Assembly (NCBI RefSeq): GCF_958298935.1
Contig: NC_084922.1
Span: 48,453,458 to 48,517,457, forward strand
DNA: 64,000 bases
Direction: 5' to 3'
DNA from: Phragmites australis
Taxonomy: Eukaryota; Streptophyta; Magnoliopsida; Poales; Poaceae
The stretch's first letter is position 1; every line of letters begins with the position of its first letter. The position numbers were made by a program, and so were the translations under genes. Of the stretch, positions 54,104 to 64,000 are shown piece after piece. The notes beneath the pieces were generated by a model. The model had not been told where the DNA came from. It saw nothing but the letters and a program-made list of their open reading frames with translations, and ran no database searches.

Positions 54104-57100
54104 GAGAGCCAGCCTAATAAGCATCCGTGTAGCATTCAACTTGCAAGTTTCCTTGACTACGCAGTTGCTCGGACGCCCATTGGTGCACCGCGGAGGCGAC
54201 TGTTCATGGCTAGGTGAAGACGAGCTCGCCCGGGCGGCGGGACGGCTGGAAGCAACACGACCAACGTCGTTGCGGCAGTCAGCTCGGAGGTAAAAGGCCA
54301 ACGTGCGACGATGTATGACGTGGCATGGACAGCAATCTGGCGACGCAGCTAGAGGTGGCGGTGGAACGGGACGGCTAGGGCTACGGTAAAATGTGATGGC
54401 GGTCAAACTCGAGTGGGTTCTTGATGGATTGGGGTTGTGGCCGATCCATCCACCCCTTTATCCTTTTTTATTGCTATTATTACTATTTTTTTAAAAAGCT
54501 TATGGTATCACAATGATACAACAATAGGCCAAGCAGATCATGCACTGCAGTAAGCTTCTGAAACCAAAGGTCCAATCTACTGCATTTGGCTTGGGTCTCC
54601 ATGTTAGTAGCATAGCTCTTAGACGAGCTAAAAAAGATATAGCTCTTAGAGGTTAATATTGTAAATCTACAACATGACCTGGAGTCTGTTTTTTTTTTCT
54701 TTGGGAGTTTTTTTTTTTACGAGGACTAGGCCCTGTTGGCGCAGGCCCCTGCTAGTGACACCAACAGTGCATCACACAGCGGATCAAGGTGCAGTAGATT
54801 CTCAGGCACAATGACTGGGACGACAACGAGTATGCATACAAAGCACTGAATGCATGCATGCAGTGCAGGTACAGACTTTTCGGGTCCAAATTAAACGCAG
54901 CAATCTGATAAAGTGGCTTGGACCATGGAGCAGCAATCTCTCTCGTTCATCAAGCTAGCCAAACCAAATTGATTGACTCCACCAACCACCCCTGTCATCT
55001 CATCTCACCCTGTTGGCATGCATGCTCGCATTTGTCTTGCAAATGTGAAGCACTCAAGTCACCACTGACGTGTCTGTAATTAGTTGTTACAGGACCTGCC
55101 GGCAAAACGTGTAGGGCATGCATGGAAGGCTTGACGTGCATTGAGGAATGCAGCTGTGGTTTCTGACGTCTGGATGGCGAGTTGGAAGGGAAGTAAAGGG
55201 AGAAATCCTGTGATATTCGTGAGAAAACGAGTGTTCACTGGGGATGGGGCTACCGTTCGAGTGATTTGGCTTCTCATCGGCAGCCCGGAGCTTGGCAGAG
55301 ATAAGCGTTCTAGGTTGGTTTGAGTGACATTTTGGGTTTGTGGTGGTCCTGAACTGTTACAGATCTATATCAAGCAATAGTTATCACAGAAAAAACTAGG
55401 GGCGCCACCACCTTCGCCGTTCATCCGGCGGCCACGGCGCCACCAATCGTGAGGGATGGAGCAGAGTCATACTCATTGGCTGTCAAACATTTCCTTCGTT
55501 GTTGTCTTATCCACTTCCTCAACGTCATTTAGATTAAATTAATCTTCCAAAACTTCAGATGATTTAGCGTGGCCATGAGAAAAATTCACACTTCTGTTTA
55601 GACAATGATGTCAGCCATGACCCCTCCTTCTATATTCCATGAAATCGACAAGTCTCGTGCCGGTTCGTTAAAAAAAAAATGTCAGCCATGACCCACGGAG
55701 TAGTGTCAGCGGCGATGATGGCTCCCTCCAACAATGCTTCTTCTGCACTTCAAGGATCAGGAGCAGCACCATGCCACTTGATCCTTCCTGCCTATACCAA
55801 TAGTCTGTTGCATGCATGCATCAGTGACAATTTGTCATACTCTGCACAGTTTGATCAGAGGCATTGTTGGAGCTGCCTGTTTATCATATCTTCTGAACTG
55901 TAGAGATCATATCCTCTCAATTAGGAGTTATTTCGCCTTGATTTTTTTGTGATATATCTCTTTCAATCTTTGTTTGGATACTTCAAGTAGCCTGTAACAT
56001 CAGTTGCTACAATTTGACAGGTCTGATCAATAAAAAGAAGATGCCCCTCTTAAATTCTTGAGAAAATGGACAGGATTGCAGGTCCCAAATAGTCATATAC
56101 AGTGCTTCTCGGTAAGTTTGTGGGGCGCCAAAATTCTGCTGTGCCCCGGCCAAATTTGTCTGAATAATTAACTAGCACGTTGAGGTCTCCTGCCATCAAA
56201 TGCCTTTAAGATTCGTGCATATAGTTTTTCCGTTTCTAGGATAACATGAGATCATAGGCCTACATTTTTGCTCGTGACATGATGATGGGGAGACCAGCAA
56301 AGTTCTGTTTCGAGATTCTTTCGTAGACAAGCTAGGATGAGCACGCTTTCATGTTGGATCTAGCATCTTTTCTTCTTTGAGTAATACGGAAATGAAATCA
56401 TTATGTGTTGAAGCTGCAGGACTCTTTACTGGGAGCTCTAATGGTTGAGTTTGCTGCTAGCTTTCATACGTGGAGAGGAGAGAAGTGAGTGCAGAGGAAG
56501 ATAAGAGTTACCTGCTAGCTCTTATTTTGAAAATGTAGAAGACAACCTTGGAGAGCAATCTTTTCATCCAGAGATAACTCTAAACACGAAGTAAGCTCTC
56601 ACCTCCGCATATCTCTTCTCTATAAGGTATGGGAAATTAAAAACATCAAGATTCATATAAATTTTTAAAAATATACTCTAATAGTTAACTAGCTCTAACT
56701 ATTACCCTCACAATTTCTAGAGTGGTCATAAATCACATCACCTCAGTATCAATCGAACTACATTGTTTCATGTGATTTATTCTTGTACAAGACGTCGCAG
56801 TTCAAAAACTTTAAATCCCCAGTCCTCATAATTTGGTTTAATTTACTCATGACACGACTTCATTCATGTTTGCCCGTGAACAAAATGAAGTATATCCTTT
56901 CAAGAGTATTCAGCATAAAAAATTTCCAGCTGAGCTTGCTACCACTTGGATACTAGAGTTTTTTATATCTGACAAAGGGTCATCAACATGCCAGGTACGC
57001 AAAGGCCGTTTCCAATTCCTCTGCGACTTTAGAAGCCAAAAGCAGAGCAATTTTGTATTCAGATGTTGCCCTTGTTCAAACACCTGTCTTGCGGCATCTT

Positions 57101-58330
57101 TTTGCACACGCCTTTGACAGCAATATACAAAGTGTCTGCCAAGCAATGCTCGCCAAGTGGTTACTCACAGCTCTGTTTGAATCCCAGATCTGGAGCTAGC
57201 CTTTTGTTTGTCAATATAAATATATAATGGTGTAGAGTACGCTAACACTAATATATTGCTTGGCTCAACCATCCCCTCCACTTTGTATAAACAGGCACCG
57301 ATCCAGTGGAAGCTTGCATGAGTTGTGATGCATGCATGCATGCATGCAGCTCGTTACTAGAGCCATGCTTTGTGTCAGCAACATCAGCACTAATCGCGGG
57401 CTAATGAAGGAAAAAACAAAGACAGGCAGATAAAATAACATGGAACAAGAGGTGTAGCAAGATTAGGATTTTCAAAAAACAGTTTTTTGCTTCTACTTTT
57501 GAACGTATCAGCTAGTTAAAATCATTTTAGTTTAGTTGCAACGACGATAAATCCTACCGAAATTGGTGCAAGCCCTCCTATGTTACTTGATTCCATAGCG
57601 TAACACAGCAACCGTGAACTTGCTCTGGAGGAAGATAGCGATGAAGCCACGAAGAAACAAAGCGTTCTGAACTCGCAATACTTCACAGTTCACACTAGGC
57701 AACCGCTAAGAACTCCGAGCAAAGATGCATCATCACGCAGGCCAACCCTTAATCCACCATCCGCAGGCTGCTGACCTGATGTGTTGCCTTGCCAATGTTG
57801 CGGCGCCTGACATACGTAACAGTAGTAACCTAGGACGTTTACCAGCTTCAGGGGCAGATCTAGGGGTCATCGGGTGGCCCAGGGTATACTTAATTTTTTA
57901 AGTACCCTGCTTCCTAGCATAGCCCAACTTGTTCATCCCCAACTTGGCAACTCCAGTCACTGACTCCGGGCTCCAGCACGTCACGCCCACGCCGTCATCG
58001 CCGGCAGCCATATCTGATAGTTTGATTTGTAGGTCTTAAATAGTCAAATTGAATAATTGATGCATCATACTTTACACTTAACAATTTGTATTGCATTTTG
58101 TCTAATTTAAACTTTAATTTTATTAGACTTGTGACATAGTGCATATGATATGTGATATGTAGTGCTAGAATAGACACTTCCTTAATGGAGTATCTTTTTC
58201 TTTTTTCTTGATCCACCACTGAAGTCCAGTCTGCACTCATTCCAATACGATTTTGGCAATGATTCACTGCCATAACTCCAGACACGTCCAACATTAGATT
58301 AGTCCTACTATATGACAAAAATTACTGCAG
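54104..58330. other. Intergenic region, no gene recognised
   Basis: 54104-54406 is GC-rich and open on the minus strand without a recognisable domain. The rest is AT-rich spacer with a T-rich stretch near 54690-54720. At 57850-58220, CAGGGGCAGATCTAG faces CAGTGGTGGATCAAG (inverted), possibly an old hAT-like MITE, without a matching 8-bp duplication. Confidence 0.35.
57328..57350. repeat. (ATGC)n microsatellite
   Basis: GATGCATGCATGCATGCATG and two more bases; a short self-complementary tetranucleotide run. Confidence 0.9.
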
Positions 58331-61300
58331 ACAAGCGAGTGAAACCTTGAGGCTTCGTACGGACGCCACCGCAGAGCGGGGGTGGGGGTGGGGAGGAATC
58401 GCCAGACCAGAGGCGCGCGCAATCGCAACAGCGGCAGCCCTGACTGGGCAGGGCATCTGATCTAATCCCCTGTCAATGATTGCCTCGGCGTTCGCGCTTG
58501 GCCCCGATTAAACAAGAGGCCCGGCGTCTTATCGTCGGCGTAACAACGCAACAAATGGGTAAGTGGCAGGTTAGTTTATCCCGCCTGCCATGTGGAGCTG
58601 CGCCTCCCCGTCCTCGGAGACGCCAGACACGGAGTACGAGCAACCCCAAAAGATAATCCGCCTCCCTCTCGGCGTCCGGTCAAGATCCAACCACCGCTAA
58701 TCGCCATCGCCACGCCCGCCAGAGTACCAGCACTCGGCCTGTCTAGATTGCATCTCGCGTCCCCATTGGACGCTCCCGCGCCGGGGCCCGTCTTGTTTAC
58801 AGCTCATCGCAGCATCCAGTCGAGTATGGTTTAAATTACTTATTTATTTAGTTTTTAGCAAAGCAGCAGCTTTGTTAGTGGAGCTCTCGTACTCCTACTC
58901 CTACTCCTCTGCTGATGACATGGAGAGGAGAAAGCTGCTGTCTTTTTTACCGGTGCCTGTGAGTCTGTGACAGACATATTTTTTCTCTCTGTTCCTCCTC
59001 GGTAACATGGGCTCCAATCATTGAGAGGAAAGAGATACTTGTAGTAGAAAGTGCCTGTCACTGCTGCTGATGCGTGTTGCTGTATATGTAGTCATATTTC
59101 TAATTACTTCATTCATTTCTTTTTACAAGGCGCGCAGCTAATTTAAGATTCAAACTTTATAATTTTTACTAACAATTAGTTTAGCTATATATATATATGT
59201 TTTGTGATATAAAATTAGTACCATAAGATTCGTATTCAAAATTACTTTCCTATAACTATAATTTTGTTGCTACAAATAATATAATATAGAAAAAATTTAT
59301 GGTCATAATTTAGTTTTGAAGATCACACTGGGCCAAACCACTCCATGTATTATGAAAGGGAGGAAGTATTGCGTAACTGCAGGAGAGAGGGGAGAGATGA
59401 CGGGTGGACCATAGGGTTAAATAGGGGTATTACAGTACATGTATGGCGTTGAGGCAAGTGATATGAAGGACGAGACAAAAATTTAAAAATAGATAATAAA
59501 TATTATCGTATTTGCTAAAATATATAATATATCAGTGTATTTATAAATTTAGCACATGTATTCGACACCTTAAATACTAAAAATCTGATTTTGATACCTG
59601 AAGCGCTGAAAAAGGATGAGTCTGGCCTATATTTGGCACCTCAAGCATGCCGGGCTATATTCAGCACCTCAGTTGCTTCACCTCTCACGTTGCGTAATTT
59701 GTTTAGGTAATTTTTTTTTGAAGGTAGTTGTGTAGGTAACTTTTTTTAAGTAAGTGGGAGATATAAATTCTAATTCGTCGAACAATAATATTCGTGAGTA
59801 AGATTATCATATAACCCGGTATAGATATTACATATATTGATAAATATTACATAGAATATGTGATTTTTCTCACTACGTGAATGGACGCTAACTATAAAGA
59901 GATGACGACAACAAACGTTCACATGTATGATACATATAAAGACTAACTTAATAACGTGCCGCTGCTAAATCAAACATACCTTAGGGAATAAAAATAGACC
60001 GCGTTATAATAAATACTCTCTACTAAATGCATTTAGGATGTTCACCCTTTCGCAGTGCTTCGAGGCCCTCCACTTTAACGTGACGGGTCTTCTCCCACTT
60101 TCTTTCTCTCTTTGCTTCACCTGCCTCAGCCGTGGCGCACTTATTCGCTGTCTTTCTCATACGCTCCTCCTCCTGACGCTTGAGCCATAGTTTCTCCTAT
60201 TGTTACTCGTACTTCCGGTGTTCGTGTGCTTATGTCGACCCATCGCTTCATGTTGACCGGATGCTATCAAAACCGACAAAGCGAATCCGACTGTCGCACC
60301 AAAAGTGACGACATGACGCGACGTGAAGGGACGCATCACCACGTCCGTCCGTATTCAGCATCTAATACAGAGAGTTTTCGGTACATCAGGTGTCGAATTT
60401 AGACCAGATCCATCCTTTTTTACATCTCCCTTACCGAAATCGGATTTTAGATGTTTGAGGTGTCGAATATATATGTTAAATTTACAAATACGTCGATAAA
60501 ATTATCTATTTTGATAAATACGATGATGTTTATTGTCTATTTTGAATTTTTGCCGGGAGACAAGTGGTTTTGATTAGCCTAATGGGGCAGAGATACCATT
60601 GGGACTTGTTTCTCTGCAGGAGGCAGCAGTGGTGCTGCTGTTGTAGACCGGTCGTAGATGGTAGGACAGGGTCTCTGCTCACCTGCTGTGAGCCAGCCGA
60701 GCCAGGGCTAGGCATCACCCCAATCAGTGACTGGACTGCCATTGGCGTTGGCTGCAAGCAGAGGAGCAGGTGACATTCTCCCAGTAAAAACGAGAGGCAC
60801 TCTACTCGAGTCTCGAGCTCGAGCACGGGCAAGACTGTAAAAGTGCAGAGAGGACTGGGGGTGTACTCCGGTACTCCCTGACGATTAGGCTAGCACATCA
60901 CAACGATCGCAATTACTATGGCAAAAAGAAGCTGAAGCGGCCACCGTCAGCTCATTACAGTCGAGGCACAGTATTCTGGTCTGGCGCCTCCCTTGTGTGA
61001 GCACGCCACTGCCATCGGCGGCGGCGAGGTGTGCGCTGCATCCATGATCCATGCCATGCGCAGCTACAGCTCATGAACAATGCCGCAACACGGGATAGGA
61101 AACGGCACGCCTTGTCCGTTGCCCCGGCGAGACCATCATATTTTTCTTTCGAGGCATGCACAGTGCAACAATCTCATGCACGGGGGCGAAAAGCCATGGA
61201 GGAGGAAAGGTGTCTGCGCCCATGCGTGCAGGGCGTCAAATCCGTCGTCGATCCGCTTGGAGTTCTGGACCGGTTTGATGGAGCTAACAGCTAGCTTTGA

Positions 61301-62271
61301 CTCCACACGTCGTCATCAACTCAGGCCCGTGTGAAACGAGGCCTAATCCTTCACGTCGAAAATTGGTCAAGTGGATGTGGATGCCCACATCCTAAGAACC
61401 AACTGGGTATATCGCATCGATCAGGCTTGCAAAGCTTAACGCTTTTCAGACGAATTCCTTCATTCATTGTGGCGCATTTACACATCAGATGTGTAGTTTA
61501 GTCTGTTCAGGATTCAGGTGTGACTGGTCTTGGCACTTTACCAGCAAACGGCAACCGAGGTCAAAGATCTATAGTAAAGCACACACATGCTGTACCAAAC
61601 TACAGGGGTGATGATGGCTTTTAGCAATTCTTCGCCTCTGCATCGCTCGAGACTGTAGTCCCTCAACAGGCGCGGTTCAGGTTTCAGACGACAGGGAGCC
61701 ATGCTGCAAACGCAATATTTGTTCCTGTGCGCCGATGACAAACCGCATGGATTCAGGCTTCAGAAAACAGGATGCTTGTGCTCTGTTGCGCCCTGTGGCC
61801 ATGCCCTCTGAACCGGTTCGTGCATGACCAGCTCGTGCTAGTGTTCTTGGCAGAGCAGTACTGCGTGAAATCCAAACGTTCCGTGCAGTCCACAGGGAAG
61901 CCAAAACATCAGAGACGCAGAGTGGTAATCATGGATCAGTTCTCATGAGCCAATAGGTTGTTTCCGCACACATCACACGTGAATTTTTACAAGGTATCGA
62001 TCTGTCTTAACAGCTACATTGTAAGAATGTTGTAATACTTGAGACATGGCGACTAGACAAATCGAGTTTTGATCCACTCCAGAGAAAAATGTTGGCAGAG
62101 TACATGGGCAGTGCAGTAAGTCGTTTACATGGATCACTTCGTTTAATGCAACTCGTCTCTGCAACATTTAGAACATAACTAACATGAAGGAAACAAAAAT
62201 CCTTTTATCTAATGAACCCGCAGTGCGATTCTGTTTGTGAAGCAGCTACACAAACGAGCTGAAACTCTTCA
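58331..62271. other. Intergenic region upstream of the FKBP 3' end
   Basis: A GC-rich patch (58360-58840) and short overlapping frames elsewhere, none with a recognisable domain. 59160-59320 and 59460-60020 are AT-rich. The end next to 62272 should include the FKBP 3' UTR. Confidence 0.35.
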
Positions 62272-63275
62272 TTAAAGCTCGCTTTCACCACCAGATGTCT
62301 TTCCATTGACAGCAATAAGCTCTGTGTCAAAGACTAGAGTTGCTCCACCTATTGGTTACAAAACCCGAAGTTAGTGTTGTAGGATAGTAATGGAAAAACC
62401 ACTTGGATCGTAAAATGCACATCCGAGACATGGTAAGCCATATCAAAGTTGAGAATGTGCACACATAATTTCTTCACAACGAACAAGCAAGCAAAAAACA
62501 ATAATCGGCCATACCTGGAATCTTAGGTGGGGAGCCTCGCTCTCCGTAACCCATTTTTGCAGGTATCTTTAGCTTCCGCTTTTCACCGACACACATGCCT
62601 AGCAATCCTTGGTCCCAACCTAAAGAAAGAAACAATAATGTAGGTCGGTGGATTTGCAATTGCTTCTGATATGAATAGCATAAGCCATTTGGACAAATTT
62701 TTTATGACATATTCTTGTAGTCCAAGTCAGTCTAGTATGGACCACAGATAAACATAGAAAGTATAATGTTATGGGAAAGAATAATAACCTTTTATCACTT
62801 GGCCGTTTCCAAGAGTAAATTCAAATGGGTCACCTCTGTCATAGCTAGAATCAAAGACTGATCCATCAGTGAGTGTCCCCTGCAGCATATTAAGCAATTC
62901 AGCAGAATGATAACAAATGCAGAAAGTAAAATGGTGCAAGATAAGTATCAATGAGTGATTTAATCAAACATGAAAAACAAACAAGCTAAAAACGCACAAC
63001 AAAGGACAGAATTTACAAGGACCACTCTACCAGGAAGTTATCATGCTTTTCTGCATAGCTATATAAATTAGTTCAAGTTACGGAAGCTCCTAAACATGAA
63101 CTTGTGAATATATGTGTAGTACCTATGAAAAATATTCTTGAAAGGCTAAAGCATTGCAACAAACCATGCGAAATAAAACCTTAGGGTTACAAAATACTGG
63201 TCAAATACTTACACGATAATGCACTTTGATTTTGTCGCCTTTGTGTGCTTGCACAGCGCATGACTCTGGCTTGTA
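62272..63275 (-). CDS. FKBP15-like ER peptidyl-prolyl isomerase, last four exons (partial)
   Basis: Coding exons on the minus strand are 63213-63275, 62789-62879, 62515-62619 and 62272-62348: 111 residues and TAA, with consistent phases and GT-AG introns. The 5' exons, which would hold the start and signal peptide, lie beyond 64000. The FK506-binding domain starts at [20 protein letters not shown]. Residues matching the FKBP12 active site are seen: Phe and Asp in VFDSS, Arg in YDRGDPFEF, Val-Ile and Trp in VIKGWDQG, Tyr in MGYGERG and Phe in TLVFD. The enzyme speeds cis-trans isomerisation of X-Pro bonds. [19 protein letters not shown] and ELIAVNGK resemble plant FKBP15 proteins of the endoplasmic reticulum. 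The C-terminus is ESEL, a possible variant of the KDEL/NDEL retention signal. Confidence 0.9.
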
Positions 63276-64000
63276 CTGAAAGGAGGATAAACCAAAGAAA
63301 CAAATGTCATGCAGAGTCAAAAGATACTACCTTTTGGAATATAACAACAACAACAGAATCATAGCCTATGTACGTTGCCTTCTCATTTCATAAATAAATG
63401 TTCGATAATATTTGCTCAAGCATAAATGGGATTGCTCAAAGCAGAACATGAAGATATGGAAATTGCCGACCAACCACACTCCCCACTGCACGCTTCAAAT
63501 TGTGACTGAATATTCCATTTCTCACATAGCATGATTTAATAATTTGGAGTATTCTGTTTGTGGTGTTGACCAAAATCCAGAACAGAGGTTATCCTCTCGG
63601 ACTTTAATTTTTCATCCACCTTTTGGAGAATTTGATAAAGCTGCAAAATAGTGAATTTAACAGCATTCCAACCAAGTTACTTCTTACAGGTCCAAATGCA
63701 ACTTCTGTTAGGCATGTGCCAAATGTGCTCCAGCTGCTCAATACAAGGGACTAGTCCAATACATGCTAGTTGGTTACATAAACTTATACACCTCTTCTAG
63801 TTTGTCCACAAGAGTATAAGAACTAACAAGCATTGAACAACTAATACTACCATGATCATTTTCCAAATCCATCTTTGTAATTGACATATAATAAAACTCA
63901 AGTTAACTAAGAACATTCCTATGACTCCCTCATAACAAGATTGAATGGGGGGAAAATGAGGTAATTTTGCACTTGCAGATCTGTTTAGCTCCCTATTCTA
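63276..64000 (-). other. Intron sequence of the FKBP gene
   Basis: AT-rich, with TTTCAG at the 63276 border as the 3' splice site. I found no exon matching the expected upstream VTELQIGVK segment, so this looks like one intron of more than 700 bp running off the window. Confidence 0.6.

Noticed and set aside
54101..54406. 101-codon minus frame
   Set aside because: GC-rich low-complexity sequence; starts where the Copia remnant ends and has no family match.

Overview
This is nuclear DNA of a grass (Poaceae), most likely a panicoid. The evidence is small-intron genes with very GC-rich coding exons, AT-rich gene-poor spacers, Stowaway-, PIF/Harbinger- and CACTA-type elements, and a Sirevirus-type Copia element whose LTRs carry the CCGGA palindromes typical of cereal Sireviruses. 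There is no sign of an organellar or microbial origin.

Host genes I can support, left to right: a single-exon DUF506 (PDDEXK-like) gene on the minus strand (468-1346); a nine-exon secreted BNR/Asp-box sialidase-like gene on the minus strand (10088-12818), in which two introns use GC donors; a phytocystatin on the plus strand (14719-15156), followed by a second, diverged cystatin split by about 0.9 kb of non-coding sequence (16074-17375); an eight-exon bHLH transcription factor of the bHLH49/62/74/77/78 type on the minus strand (26391-28523); and the last four exons of an ER-type FKBP15-like prolyl isomerase on the minus strand (62272-63275, continuing past the right edge). Exon borders were read from splice sites and add up to uninterrupted frames.

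The stretch from about 36 to 54 kb is a three-level nest of LTR retrotransposons, all oriented on the minus strand. An old, degenerate Copia element was cut inside its RNase H region by a non-autonomous LTR element (37340-53908, target duplication GCTTG). The right LTR of that element was then cut by an 11.8-kb Sirevirus-like Copia element (41388-53205, target duplication CGGTG). The innermost element is young: its LTRs differ by six substitutions. Its gag and its extra 3' ORF are open, but pol carries three in-frame stop codons. A truncated relative of the middle element lies at 4490-5988.

The remaining spacer holds a CACTA-like element with an acidic ORF (7549-8553), a possible small Copia-like element (about 18150-19860), several MITEs, a perfect 189-bp tandem duplication (21184-21561) and various simple repeats. 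The genes show no operon-like or pathway relationship. The only local functional pairing is the cystatin tandem. I found no defence system, CRISPR array, rRNA or complete tRNA. The most unusual content is the retrotransposon nest and the damaged-but-young Sirevirus copy.
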